Source: Bifidobacteriaceae bacterium
GTDB taxonomy: Bacteria > Actinomycetota > Actinomycetes > Actinomycetales > WQXJ01
Direction: 5' to 3'
Assembly: GCA_031281585.1 (NCBI GenBank)
Contig: JAITFE010000138.1
Span: 1 to 56,208, forward strand
DNA length: 56,208 nucleotides
Part shown: positions 16,962 through 25,283 of the stretch, one piece after another
Position numbering within the stretch: position 1 is the first letter of the stretch
How the letters are laid out: the number at the start of each line of letters is the position of its first letter
Translations under genes and position numbers: made by a program
Notes under the pieces: model-generated
The model's database searches: none
Told to the model about the DNA's origin: nothing
Seen by the model: the letters and a program-made list of their open reading frames with translations, nothing else

Positions 16962-18140
16962 TCATGCCTCAAGAATGACAGCGAGGCCCTGGCCCACCCC
17001 AATGCAGGCTGCCGCCAGCCCCCGCCCACCGCCTCGCCGTCTGAGCGAATGGGCCAGGTGTCCCACAAGTCGACCACCTGAAGCTCCCAACGGGTGACCA
17101 ATGGCGAGCGCGCCGCCGTCTGTATTGACCTTCGCGGGATCCAGACCCTCCCATAGTTTGAGACAGCCAAGGGACTGCGCAGCAAATGCCTCATTCAGCT
17201 CCACCAGATCGATGTCATCCCAGCTCAACCCGGCCCGTCCGAGCGCTTGGGCGGCGGCTGGCACTGGAGCGATCCCCATCAAATTGGGCTCGTTGGCTGC
17301 CAGTCCACGGGCGACTACACGCGCCAACGGAGCGGAGGGCAACACGCCTTCGGCGGCGACCAGGACCGCAGAGGCACCATCGCTCAATGGCGACGCGTTC
17401 CCGGCCGTTACCGTTCCCGTCTGGCCGGGTCCGCGAAAGGCCAGTTTCAGGCCTGACAACGCCTCCAGCGTGGTGTCCTCGCGGATCGACTCGTCAACGA
17501 CCAGGCCGGTTCCGGGAACCGTGACCGTGTCCAGGGCATAACGGCCTTCCGCCCACGCCGCAGCCGCCAAGTGGTGACTGCGCAGTGCAAATTCATCCTG
17601 AGCCTCGCGGCTGATACCTAGCATCTCTCCGACTTGTTCGGCCGTCTCACCCAGAGACACCGTCCAGTCGCCCGGCATTGAAGGATTGACCAGGCGCCAT
17701 CCCAGCGCCGTCGAAACCAGAGTCTGGTCTCCAGCAGGGAACGGGCGGTCCGGTTTCAGCAAAACCCACGGTGCGCGGGACATCGACTCGACGCCGCCTG
17801 CCACCACGATTCTGGCATCACCGACCTCAATCGCGCGAGACGCCTGGATGACCGCTTCGATGCCTGAAGCGCACAAGCGGTTGACAGTCACACCTGGCAC
17901 GGAAACGGGAAGTCCAGCCAGCAGCGACGCCATTCGGGCCAGGTTGCGGTTCTCCTCGCCGGCCCCGTTGGCGTTGCCGAAGATCACATCGTCGATTGAT
18001 GCGGGATCCAGATCGGGATTGCGCTCCAGGATGGCCCTGATCACCAAAGCCCCCAAATCGTCGGGGCGGACTCCGGCCAAACCCCTGCCGAACTTCCCGA
18101 AAGGCGTCCTAACTGCGTCATATATGAACGCACTGACCAT
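16962..18140 (-). CDS. Acetyl-CoA acyltransferase, PcaF-like beta-ketoadipyl-CoA thiolase
   Basis: A 392-residue thiolase. The catalytic Cys90 lies in VNRLCASGIEAV. His349 is in GGALAIGHPLGASGG and Cys379 in ACIGVGQG; NEAFAAQ is also present, so all catalytic residues are intact. The N-terminus (AFIYDAVRTPFGKFGRGLAGVRPDDL) is typical of PcaF/PaaJ enzymes, which split beta-ketoadipyl-CoA into succinyl-CoA and acetyl-CoA. The gene lies 107 bases after the CoA-transferase pair, giving the pcaI-pcaJ-pcaF order. No ring-cleavage genes are in the window, so a generic beta-ketoacyl-CoA thiolase is the alternative. Confidence 0.9.
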   Translation of the reverse strand: MVSAFIYDAVRTPFGKFGRGLAGVRPDDLGALVIRAILERNPDLDPASIDDVIFGNANGAGEENRNLARMASLLAGLPVSVPGVTVNRLCASGIEAVIQASRAIEVGDARIVVAGGVESMSRAPWVLLKPDRPFPAGDQTLVSTALGWRLVNPSMPGDWTVSLGETAEQVGEMLGISREAQDEFALRSHHLAAAAWAEGRYALDTVTVPGTGLVVDESIREDTTLEALSGLKLAFRGPGQTGTVTAGNASPLSDGASAVLVAAEGVLPSAPLARVVARGLAANEPNLMGIAPVPAAAQALGRAGLSWDDIDLVELNEAFAAQSLGCLKLWEGLDPAKVNTDGGALAIGHPLGASGGRLVGHLAHSLRRRGGGRGLAAACIGVGQGLAVILEA

Positions 18141-18159
18141 CTTGATGACCCTACTCTCT

Positions 18160-18183
18160 GCGAAAAGTGAATTGCGGTTTCGC
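18160..18183. promoter_or_regulatory. Inverted repeat upstream of the thiolase gene
   Basis: GCGAAA (18,160-18,165) and TTTCGC (18,178-18,183) form a 6-base inverted repeat with 12 bases between, 20 bases before the thiolase start. The right half overlaps GCGGTTTCGCG, which also occurs twice after the IclR gene. A possible regulator site; evidence is positional only. Confidence 0.25.
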
Positions 18184-18247
18184 GGGCGTCTCGTCGCGGA
18201 AGGCCGAAGAACCGTCGGCTCCCTTGGCTGATCCCGTCATAGTTGAT

Positions 18248-18913
18248 TCAGCCGCCCGGTGCTGCATTCGCGGCGAATCGCAGCGGTGCTCCCGTGTGCG
18301 CTTTGACATAGCCCGCGTCAACACCTGGTGCCAATTTGACGGCCAGCAGCCCGTTGGGAGTCACGTCGAACACCGCGAGTTCGCTGACTATCGCGGTGAC
18401 GCAGCCGACCGCTGTCAATGGCAACGTGCATCGTTCGACGATCTTCGGGTTCCCAGACCGATCGTTGTGCTTCAGCATGACGATGACACGTCTGGCTCCC
18501 ACAGCGAGGTCCATCGCACCGCCGATGCCGGCCACCCGGCCGCCACCAACACTCCAGTTCGCGAGATCGCCATTAGCCGCAACCTGGAAGGCACCCAGCA
18601 CCGTAGCGTCCAGCCGCCCCCCTCTGGCTATGCCGAAAGAAATGTCGTGGGCGACCACGGACGCTCCGGCCACTAGCTGAATCGGTTCGCACCGGGCATC
18701 GATTATATCCGGATCCGGTTGCTCTTCCTCACGAAGCGTCCTGTAGCCGATCAGCCCGTTTTCGCAGTGGAAGACAACGCCGTCGGCCGGATTCACCTCG
18801 CTTGGCACCAACACAGGCATGCCTACGCCCACGTTCACAACCCATCCCGGCTCCAGCAAAGCGGCGACTTCGCGAGCTTGCTCCCGCTTGCCCCAGCCCG
18901 TCGACTCAGTCAT
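18248..18913 (-). CDS. 3-oxoacid CoA-transferase subunit B (PcaJ-like)
   Basis: A 221-residue beta subunit of a family I CoA-transferase. The catalytic glutamate is Glu51 in VVFHCENGLIG, which forms the glutamyl-CoA thioester. GVGMPVLVP and GGAMDLAVGARRVIVMLKH are further family motifs. With the A subunit it would move CoA from succinyl-CoA to a 3-oxoacid, such as 3-oxoadipate or acetoacetate. Its ATG overlaps the A subunit stop by four bases (ATGA), so the subunits are made in a fixed ratio. The IpdB-type hydrolase branch is less likely because that branch lacks the catalytic Glu. Confidence 0.9.
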   Translation of the reverse strand: MTESTGWGKREQAREVAALLEPGWVVNVGVGMPVLVPSEVNPADGVVFHCENGLIGYRTLREEEQPDPDIIDARCEPIQLVAGASVVAHDISFGIARGGRLDATVLGAFQVAANGDLANWSVGGGRVAGIGGAMDLAVGARRVIVMLKHNDRSGNPKIVERCTLPLTAVGCVTAIVSELAVFDVTPNGLLAVKLAPGVDAGYVKAHTGAPLRFAANAAPGG

Positions 18914-19590
18914 TTCCCTGCACCCTCGACGTAAAGGCGGTCGACGAAAACGCCTGAAAGATGCACATCATCCGGCGCAAGGGCGCCCAACGGGACCAGC
19001 TCTTGAACCTGGACCACGGTCGTAGATGCAGCCATCGCCATCACCGGATTGAAGCCGCGGGACGCATAGCGGAAGCGCAGATTCCCGAACGGGTCGGACT
19101 GAGCAGCCTTGATCAAAGCGAAATTCCCCGGGAGCGGGTCTTCCAATATATAGGTGCGGTCATGAAACCTTCGCTCCGCTTTACCCTGGGCCACGGGCGT
19201 GCCAACCCCAGTCGGGGTAAAGAAGCCGCCTAGCCCGGCTCCTGCAGCTCTCAGGCGCTCGGCCAAAGTGCCCTGCGGCACCACTTCCAGGTCAACCTCG
19301 CCTGCGTCCAAAACCGCACGAAACGCGGTCGCTCCCGGATGGACCGGGAAGGTGGTAAGCACTTTCGCCACACAGCCAGCTTTGAACAGTTCTCCAACAT
19401 CCCCCGGCCGACCCATACCGCAATTGTTAGTTGTGATAGTCAAGCTCTTCGGACCGGCCTCGGCCAAAGCCAGAATCAGCAAGTCGGGAACGCCAATGCC
19501 GCCCCAGCCGCCAACATGAACAGTCATGCCGTCGGCAACTCCAGCCACCGCATCGGCTACGGTTTCCACGATCTTCGATGGCCGACTCAC
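18910..19590 (-). CDS. 3-oxoacid CoA-transferase subunit A (PcaI-like)
   Basis: A 226-residue alpha subunit with GTG start. Landmarks are VHVGGWGGIGVPDLLI, the SNN-like TNNCGMG, VVPQGTLAERLRAAGAG, FFTPTGVGTPVA and RGFNPVMAMAA. It resembles proteobacterial PcaI more than scot-type fusions. It begins the CoA-transferase/thiolase unit after a 210-base space containing a palindrome and a possible promoter. The product of the CoA-transferase is the expected substrate of the thiolase two genes on. Confidence 0.9.
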   Translation of the reverse strand: MSRPSKIVETVADAVAGVADGMTVHVGGWGGIGVPDLLILALAEAGPKSLTITTNNCGMGRPGDVGELFKAGCVAKVLTTFPVHPGATAFRAVLDAGEVDLEVVPQGTLAERLRAAGAGLGGFFTPTGVGTPVAQGKAERRFHDRTYILEDPLPGNFALIKAAQSDPFGNLRFRYASRGFNPVMAMAASTTVVQVQELVPLGALAPDDVHLSGVFVDRLYVEGAGK

Positions 19591-19642
19591 GCCTCACACC
19601 CGCACTCTCCACTCGGCTTTCCGGTGGGCCCGGTTCGTTGTC

Positions 19643-19697
19643 CGCGCAGATGTGCGCGTGCCGAATCAGATTGACACGCTGACAGCAGGGTTGTCAA
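19643..19697 (-). promoter_or_regulatory. Possible promoter and operator of the CoA-transferase genes
   Basis: On the minus strand, TTGACA (19,692-19,697) is followed after 17 bases by a weak -10, TCAATC (19,669-19,674). Downstream is a perfect palindrome, CGCGCA-4-TGCGCG (19,643-19,658), 53 bases before the GTG start. It contains the core TGTGCGC also seen at four places in region B. Confidence 0.35.
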
Positions 19698-19800
19698 GCC
19701 CGGCCCACCGTCGCCGTTTCCACCCTCTGATGGGCGCGGCCCCTCCTCAGACCACAAGTCCTGTCCGTAACCTCCGATTGCTTCGTTCGCCGTCATCTGG

Positions 19801-20673
19801 TCACGCCCCCATCAACGCCATGCCCTTGCTGTACCGCTGAGCCACCCCAAACACGGCCAGCATAGGAATCATGCTGATGACAGCGGCCGCGCACGTCGCA
19901 CCCACATTCACCGACAGTTCATTCTGGAACCCTGTCACATAGACCGGGACCGTCGACGACGAACTATCAGTCAAGGTCACAGCGAACAGATAATCGACAT
20001 ATAGCTGTAGAAAGGTCAATGCGGCCGTTGACGCGATACCGTCGCCCATGAAAGGAATGATGATTCGAACCATCCGCTTCAGAGTCCCAGCTCCGTCGAG
20101 GGTCGCCGCCTCCTCGACCTCCCTCGGAATGGCGTCGCAGAACGCCTTGAGCACCCAAACCTCAAGCGGAACTCCGATCGTCAGCAAAGCGCACAGCAAC
20201 CCAGGCTTCGTATTTAGGAGTCCCAGTTTCGAATACAACATGTAAAACGCCGCCACTAGAGCAATAGTCGGTAGTGCTTGAAGACCAAGGAAACTGACGT
20301 AAGCCCGATTGGCACCCTTGCTTGGCGTTAATCGCGACAACCCATAGGCCGCCGGGAAGGCCACCACGAAAGACAGCAACATGGCGCCGCCTGCCACGAT
20401 TATGCTAGTGAGCATGAAGCCCCAAATGACCGGTTGCCCAGGACCGCCAAGGATTATACTGCGATAGTTTTCGAGCGTGAGTTGCCTAGGTAACGACCAG
20501 CCAAGGACCGGTTCGGAATTCGGAGAGAGCGAGGTCACGAATAGGTAGTAAAGCGGAAGGAGAACCCACAGCAGAATCACACCCACAGCAACGCCGAGCC
20601 CTATCTTTACCGCGAGACGATGATAGTTCCGCGGTCGGCGCGCGACAGTCACGGGTTGGATCACACTAGACAT
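19801..20673 (-). CDS. ABC sugar importer permease (MalG type)
   Basis: A 290-residue inner-membrane permease with six hydrophobic segments. The EAA loop that contacts the ATPase reads IPREVEEAATLDGAGTLKRM near residue 190. The N-terminal ~25 residues are basic and cytoplasmic. It overlaps the MalF-type gene by eight bases. Family members import oligosaccharides, glycerol-3-phosphate or sugar derivatives; the substrate is not readable. No MalK/MsiK-type ATPase gene is encoded nearby, so a shared ATPase from elsewhere in the genome is probably used, as is known in actinomycetes. Confidence 0.92.
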   Translation of the reverse strand: MSSVIQPVTVARRPRNYHRLAVKIGLGVAVGVILLWVLLPLYYLFVTSLSPNSEPVLGWSLPRQLTLENYRSIILGGPGQPVIWGFMLTSIIVAGGAMLLSFVVAFPAAYGLSRLTPSKGANRAYVSFLGLQALPTIALVAAFYMLYSKLGLLNTKPGLLCALLTIGVPLEVWVLKAFCDAIPREVEEAATLDGAGTLKRMVRIIIPFMGDGIASTAALTFLQLYVDYLFAVTLTDSSSSTVPVYVTGFQNELSVNVGATCAAAVISMIPMLAVFGVAQRYSKGMALMGA

Positions 20674-21568
20674 AGGACCTCCGTACCACTGCTCGGGCGG
20701 CGAACCAGGCCGCAGCCATTCCTAGAATGAGCACAAGGATCGACTGCGCCGACCCGTATCCAAAGTTGAGGAGAGTGAACGAGTTGTTGTATATGTACGT
20801 GGCCAACACTTCGCTGCTATGATCGGGGCCGCCCTTCGTCATTGCCCACGGGAATGCGAATGTGTTCAGTGAAGCCACCGCCTTGAAAACCACAGTGACG
20901 AACACAACGGGCATCATCATCGGCCAAATGACGTGCCTTACCCTCTGCCAGAAATTGGCTCCGTCTATCTGAGCGGCTTCGAGAGGATCTCGGTTTAGGG
21001 ACTGCATGCCGCTCGACAGCAGAATGAAGGACCAAGGAGACCACGCCCAAATGACAGTGACCAAGAGTCCAATAAAGGCCGTCCTGCTGTCTCCCAATAT
21101 TGGTAGATCCAAGGGAATTCCAAGAATCCGGTTGACCTGTGAGAAGGGCGGACCATACATGATATGTGCCCAGAAAGTGGCCGCTGCCGACGGCACCAGA
21201 AGTATTGGCAGTATGAAAATCATCTTTAGTACCCGGCCGAGCCACCGCCGAACGCTGAACACTATCAGCGCCTGCACAAAGCCCAGGGCGAGGTCGGCCA
21301 GTCCAGTGATCACAACGTAAACAAGAGTCCGCAGGATCGCCATATGTAGGCCACTGTCCTTGAGGGCACGGCCGTAGTTGTCAAGCCCCGCGGACCCGGT
21401 GGTCAGGTGGTTCAGGAGGTCATAGTTCCTGGTGCCCAGGTACAGCGTGTATCCCACCGGTACGCCGATGATCACCAGCAAGACGAGCCCTGCTGGCACG
21501 CAGAGCAACCAGTAAATCCTCCGTTGCACGCGCGCGTGCACTCGTCCAGTCTTGTTCACTACAGCCAT
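20666..21568 (-). CDS. ABC sugar importer permease (MalF type)
   Basis: I choose the ATG at 21,568 because AAGGAGCT stands ten bases upstream; an in-frame GTG at 21,616 lacks such a site. The 300-residue product has six membrane helices and the EAA motif in DPLEAAQIDGANFWQRVRHV. It pairs with the MalG-type permease, whose start overlaps its end. It lies 95 bases behind the binding-protein gene, the standard order for this importer class. The coding sequence contains more A and T than the backbone genes, as do its two partners. Confidence 0.92.
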   Translation of the reverse strand: MAVVNKTGRVHARVQRRIYWLLCVPAGLVLLVIIGVPVGYTLYLGTRNYDLLNHLTTGSAGLDNYGRALKDSGLHMAILRTLVYVVITGLADLALGFVQALIVFSVRRWLGRVLKMIFILPILLVPSAAATFWAHIMYGPPFSQVNRILGIPLDLPILGDSRTAFIGLLVTVIWAWSPWSFILLSSGMQSLNRDPLEAAQIDGANFWQRVRHVIWPMMMPVVFVTVVFKAVASLNTFAFPWAMTKGGPDHSSEVLATYIYNNSFTLLNFGYGSAQSILVLILGMAAAWFAARAVVRRSYV

Positions 21569-21663
21569 GTGTTGCTCTAGCTCCTTATCGCTGCTCGAGA
21601 TGGGGCGGCGGTTCACGAGCGTCCACGCGGACGTCGCGCGCCGCCGCCCCTCTACGCCTTCTT

Positions 21664-23034
21664 CTAGGATGAGCCCTCCACAATCTTCGCAATTGCTTCA
21701 CCGGAACTGGCGGCGAAGTCCGCTGGCGAAATCTGGTTCGCCATGAGTTTGTCATAAGGGGAATCCAAGGCAAGCCGAATAGCTGAAGTGTTCCCATCGA
21801 TCAGGAATGCGGTGCCCTCTCCCACCGCGTCCACCACCGCGTCGGGCAGCACGCCCTCCCCAACAGCCTTCTCTGCGACCATCGCGTCGGTCGGTACGAA
21901 AGTCCCATTCGGACTCGCGACCGCCAAGCCGAGGTTCTCTTCCGAGTGTAACCACTCGAGGAACTTCCAAGCCGCCTCCTTATGCTTGCTGGATTCCGGA
22001 ATCGAGTGCATCCAGAACGAGATGAACTCTCCAGCGTCGCTTGTGAACGGCGGTACTCTGAAACTTGAGACCGGGCCGCACTTCGACTCTGATTCCTTGA
22101 TCTTGCTCCAACTCAAATAGATCAGGTCCATGTACATGGCCGCCTGGCAATTGTTGAAGAACGCTGCGGCACCATCTGTCGCCATACCTGTCAATTCCTT
22201 CGGTGCCGCGCCATGCTTCCAGACGAGGTCTTGCAGATAGGCTGCGGCCGTGGCCACTCTTTCCTGAGCGTCGGTCTGCCCCGGGCCCCAACCCGCCGTT
22301 CCATCGTTCTCTTGCCATGTGAGCCCAGAGCGGAAGATCAGTTCCTCGAGGACATTGCGGCCGGTTTCGCCCTGACCAGGGACAACAATGCCATAGCGGT
22401 TCGGAGGATCATTGAAGAATTGCACCAACTCAAGCAAAGACTCCGGACTCTCCGGCGGGACCTGCATGGCGTGGCCGAACTCAGCCTCGAATGCCGCCTG
22501 ATTGGCCGCGTCCTCGAGGAGATCGGTCCGATAGGCAACACCGTACCCTCCCGCGTAGAAGGGCAAATACCGAAGCTTACCTTCAAATAGGTCCTTCTCT
22601 TGTGCCCATCCCGGTTGCTGTGATTGGAATTTCTCGAATGCCGAGTCGTCGCCGAGGAAGCCATTGAGATCGGCGAGGTACGGGCCTGCGGCAGAGACTG
22701 TGTCGTTCGGCAGCGTGACAACGTCATATGTATCTTGATTCAGTTGGAGGGCGCTCAGCACCTTCTGCCGAATCGTCTGCGTATCGTTGAGGATCAGATT
22801 CACCTCGATGCCAGTCTCTTTTGTGAATTCTGGAATCTTGTCCCAAACCTCGTTGAACTGCGGGTGTCCCTGGGCGTCGATTACGGTAATAGTTTGACCA
22901 GAGAGGTCACCGCCATCGGAGCCACCTCCCGTGGAACCCGACGAACACGCACCAACAAGTGATGCGGTTACGGCAACCATCAGCAAAGCGCATTTTGAAG
23001 CGCTCGGTGTGACTAGCTTTCGAAGAGTGTGCAT
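21664..23034 (-). CDS. ABC sugar importer substrate-binding lipoprotein (UgpB/MalE type)
   Basis: A 456-residue extracytoplasmic binding protein. The signal peptide ends in the lipobox LVGAC at about residues 26-30, followed by a Ser/Gly linker (SSGSTGGGSDGG). The mature part begins GQTITVIDAQGHPQFNEVW and has the two-lobe SBP_bac_1/8 pattern, including the C-terminal region HKEAAWKFLEWLHSEEN. It is the first gene of the importer, with a GAAAGGA ribosome site. Upstream, at 23,086-23,099, TTCTAGA and ATCTAAGA form a loose inverted repeat that could be an operator; no certain promoter is visible. Confidence 0.92.
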   Translation of the reverse strand: MHTLRKLVTPSASKCALLMVAVTASLVGACSSGSTGGGSDGGDLSGQTITVIDAQGHPQFNEVWDKIPEFTKETGIEVNLILNDTQTIRQKVLSALQLNQDTYDVVTLPNDTVSAAGPYLADLNGFLGDDSAFEKFQSQQPGWAQEKDLFEGKLRYLPFYAGGYGVAYRTDLLEDAANQAAFEAEFGHAMQVPPESPESLLELVQFFNDPPNRYGIVVPGQGETGRNVLEELIFRSGLTWQENDGTAGWGPGQTDAQERVATAAAYLQDLVWKHGAAPKELTGMATDGAAAFFNNCQAAMYMDLIYLSWSKIKESESKCGPVSSFRVPPFTSDAGEFISFWMHSIPESSKHKEAAWKFLEWLHSEENLGLAVASPNGTFVPTDAMVAEKAVGEGVLPDAVVDAVGEGTAFLIDGNTSAIRLALDSPYDKLMANQISPADFAASSGEAIAKIVEGSS

Positions 23035-23228
23035 TGGCTATTCCTTTCAACTTGGTGGTGATCGCAGTCGCCTATTGAGTTCTAGAATGATCTAAGATGG
23101 TTCCCCTTCTGCCGCTTTGGCGATTCTTCCCAACGAGCCGATGCTCAATGCTGAGGTCAGTTGACCCGGCGCTTTCGACGACCCATCTAGCCGGTCGGCC
23201 CGTCGGCAGGACTGAGCAGTTGGCGGCT

Positions 23229-23999
23229 TCACCGAGGCTCTTCCTTCCCTGTGCGAGTCGTTTCCGCTAGCTCGGCCGCAATTCCGATGAGTTCACGCGC
23301 GAGGACTTCGGGATGCGAGACCATGGCGTCGTGTGGCAAGTCGAGAACGCGGTAGTCGAGGAGCCTGGCTCGTTGATCGCTGACCTTCGACACTAGATTG
23401 GACCGGCTGAATCTAAGGTAGGTCTTGGGAATCGGCTCCGCGGCCGACACATCGCCCAGCGGTTGTGTGAACGTCGCCGCAGGCTGATCGGAAAGGCGGG
23501 CCCGCACCCATGACACATCGGACGGTTCCCTTATCCCGAAGTAGGCCAGACCGCTGCCTCGACCAGGCACCACTCGCCCCCGACCGTCGGTCGCGATCAA
23601 CTGCTCCAGTTCCTGCCGCCGCTCTGCGTCACAGATATCGAAGTGACATTCCCCGCTGCGGGGCACGACAGCGTCCAAATAGATCATCTGGGAGACGCGG
23701 TCCGGCACCCTGGCCGCAGCCCCGGTGATGACCATGCCTCCGTACGAGTGGCCCACAAGTATCACATCGCGCAGGTCGTTGAACTTGATGAGGTCCGATA
23801 CGTCAGACACATGCGTCTCCAGATCGACTTCGAAACGATCTAGTAGGTGGGCACGTTCGCCGAGCCCGGCTAGAGTAGGCCAACGAACCGAACTGCCCTC
23901 ACGCTCCAATAGAGGCACCAGCCGTTCCCAACACCATCCGCCGTGCCTCGAGCCGTGTACCAGCACAAAAAGGCACCCAATGGCAGCAGAACCAGTCAT
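23229..23999 (-). CDS. Alpha/beta hydrolase, methylesterase/hydroxynitrile-lyase-like
   Basis: The likely start is the ATG at 23,999, giving 256 residues; an earlier in-frame ATG adds 18 residues without family resemblance. The oxyanion region is FVLVHGSRHGGWCW. The nucleophile elbow is GHSYGG, and LDLPHDAMVSHPEVLA supplies the C-terminal catalytic His. This pattern belongs to the small esterase/HNL group, which hydrolyses methyl esters of plant compounds or cleaves cyanohydrins. A second member of the same group occurs at 31,662-32,348. It is divergent from the crotonase gene at 24,436, with a 436-base shared regulatory region. Confidence 0.88.
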   Translation of the reverse strand: MTGSAAIGCLFVLVHGSRHGGWCWERLVPLLEREGSSVRWPTLAGLGERAHLLDRFEVDLETHVSDVSDLIKFNDLRDVILVGHSYGGMVITGAAARVPDRVSQMIYLDAVVPRSGECHFDICDAERRQELEQLIATDGRGRVVPGRGSGLAYFGIREPSDVSWVRARLSDQPAATFTQPLGDVSAAEPIPKTYLRFSRSNLVSKVSDQRARLLDYRVLDLPHDAMVSHPEVLARELIGIAAELAETTRTGKEEPR

Positions 24000-24208
24000 C
24001 TTGACGCCGCGGGCTTCCGAAGTCGAGCTTCGATGCGGCAAGAGTTCTGGCAAGAAGAACGTGGCAGCGAACGTCCTCTCTCGTTGCGGCAGATCAAATT
24101 CGGCGTTGCACGGGGCGAGACTCCCCAGTTCGCACTCCGAGTGAGCCGTCGTGCCGCGCCGACAGGATCGTCACGTGTCACCGTTGCCACCTCAATCTGT
24201 CTACACTC

Positions 24209-24223
24209 CGCACGTTTGTGCGC
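24209..24223. promoter_or_regulatory. Candidate operator, CGCAC-GTTT-GTGCG palindrome
   Basis: CGCAC and GTGCG enclose GTTT at 24,209-24,222, in the space between the hydrolase and the crotonase gene. It contains TTTGTGCGC (24,215-24,223), which recurs at 27,477-27,485 (reverse) and 31,469-31,477. A small CCCCCA/TGGGGG hairpin (24,263-24,278) lies further downstream. Confidence 0.45.
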
Positions 24224-24329
24224 TCCACGGACACGCTAAGCTCGACCGGGCCTTTTGTCAAGCCCCCATTCTTGGGGGATGAGCCCTCGTTGACGCCAAA
24301 TGGCCGCTCGACTCAACGCAGCCGGGGCA

Positions 24330-24358
24330 TTGACTCGCATCGACGCCAGCTATAGACT
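24330..24358 (+). promoter_or_regulatory. Promoter of the crotonase/acyl-CoA synthetase genes
   Basis: TTGACT (24,330-24,335), a 17-base spacer and TAGACT (24,353-24,358) match the sigma-70-type consensus well. They lie 78 bases before the GTG start at 24,436. Confidence 0.6.
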
Positions 24359-24435
24359 CTGTGCGTATGGTGGCTGCTTGTGCGGTCAACGAACAACGAT
24401 GTTTCCCAAATTCCTAGGAAGGAAGCGATTGTCAG

Positions 24436-25269
24436 GTGGCTGAGTACCGGTCGGACTACAACCCGTCAATGGAGCCGAAAGATCTCAAGTATGTGATCTA
24501 CGAGAAGAGGGACCATGTGGCCCACGTCACACTGAATCGACCCGAAGTCCGCAACGCCTTGCATACTTGGGCCTACCAGGAGTTGCACAAGTGCTGGACC
24601 GACATCCAACTCGATCCCGACGTCTACTGCGGGATCGTCACGGGCAGCGGCCAGGCGTTCTGCGCAGGACGGGACGTCAAATTCTTGGCGGAATACCAGG
24701 CCAAGGGCCTACGGACTCCCCACGAAGACCCGACTAGCCCGCATTACAGCTGGGGTGGGGGCGGCCAGCCACAGGACTCTATCTTGCAGAAGCCTCTGAT
24801 CGCCGCCATCAATGGTTTCGCTGTCGGCGTCGGCATTTCCATTGCGCTCCAGTGCCAGTTGCGCGTGATGGCAGAGGATGCATGGCTCGGCGACCAGCAC
24901 ACTGCCATTGGCCGACTGGGCATGCCCCATGAGATCTACTGTGAGCTTCCTCGCACCGCTGCGGCGTACCTCACGCTTTGCAACGGCCGTCTGACCGCAG
25001 AGGAATGCTACCGGCAAGCCATAGTCAACGGGGTAGTTCCGCGAGAAGAGCTCATAGCTGCCGCTGAGGGCCTGGCTCAGATGGTCTGCCGGAACTCACC
25101 TCTCGCTGTCCAGGGTGTGGTGAAGGTCTACAACATGGTGAAATCCTTCACTCCTGTCATGACGGAATACGTGTCAGAGATGGACCGCCAAATCGGCGAG
25201 TCGGACGACATGAAGGAAGCCGCGGCTGCGTTTGTCGAGAAGCGCAAACCTGTATGGAAGATGCGATAA
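24436..25269 (+). CDS. Enoyl-CoA hydratase/isomerase (crotonase) family protein, non-canonical active site
   Basis: A 277-residue crotonase-fold protein with a GTG start preceded by AAGGAAG. The CoA-binding and oxyanion motifs are LNRPEVRNALHTWAY, FCAGRDVKFLAEY and AAINGFAVGVGISIALQCQLRVMAED. Where hydratases carry the catalytic Glu in a PE motif, this protein has LGDQHTAIGRLGMPHE, so ordinary hydration is unlikely. Isomerisation, lyase or thioester hydrolysis fits better. Its end lies 14 bases before the synthetase start, so they are one operon. With a CoA ligase next door it resembles FerA-FerB hydroxycinnamate modules, but this is only an analogy. Confidence 0.88.
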   Translation: MAEYRSDYNPSMEPKDLKYVIYEKRDHVAHVTLNRPEVRNALHTWAYQELHKCWTDIQLDPDVYCGIVTGSGQAFCAGRDVKFLAEYQAKGLRTPHEDPTSPHYSWGGGGQPQDSILQKPLIAAINGFAVGVGISIALQCQLRVMAEDAWLGDQHTAIGRLGMPHEIYCELPRTAAAYLTLCNGRLTAEECYRQAIVNGVVPREELIAAAEGLAQMVCRNSPLAVQGVVKVYNMVKSFTPVMTEYVSEMDRQIGESDDMKEAAAAFVEKRKPVWKMR

Positions 25270-25283
25270 GGCGGGAATGTCTC

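Noticed and set aside
16721-16978. Small plus-strand gene in the kinase/thiolase space
   Set aside because: No ribosome site or known family, and its end overlaps the thiolase gene.
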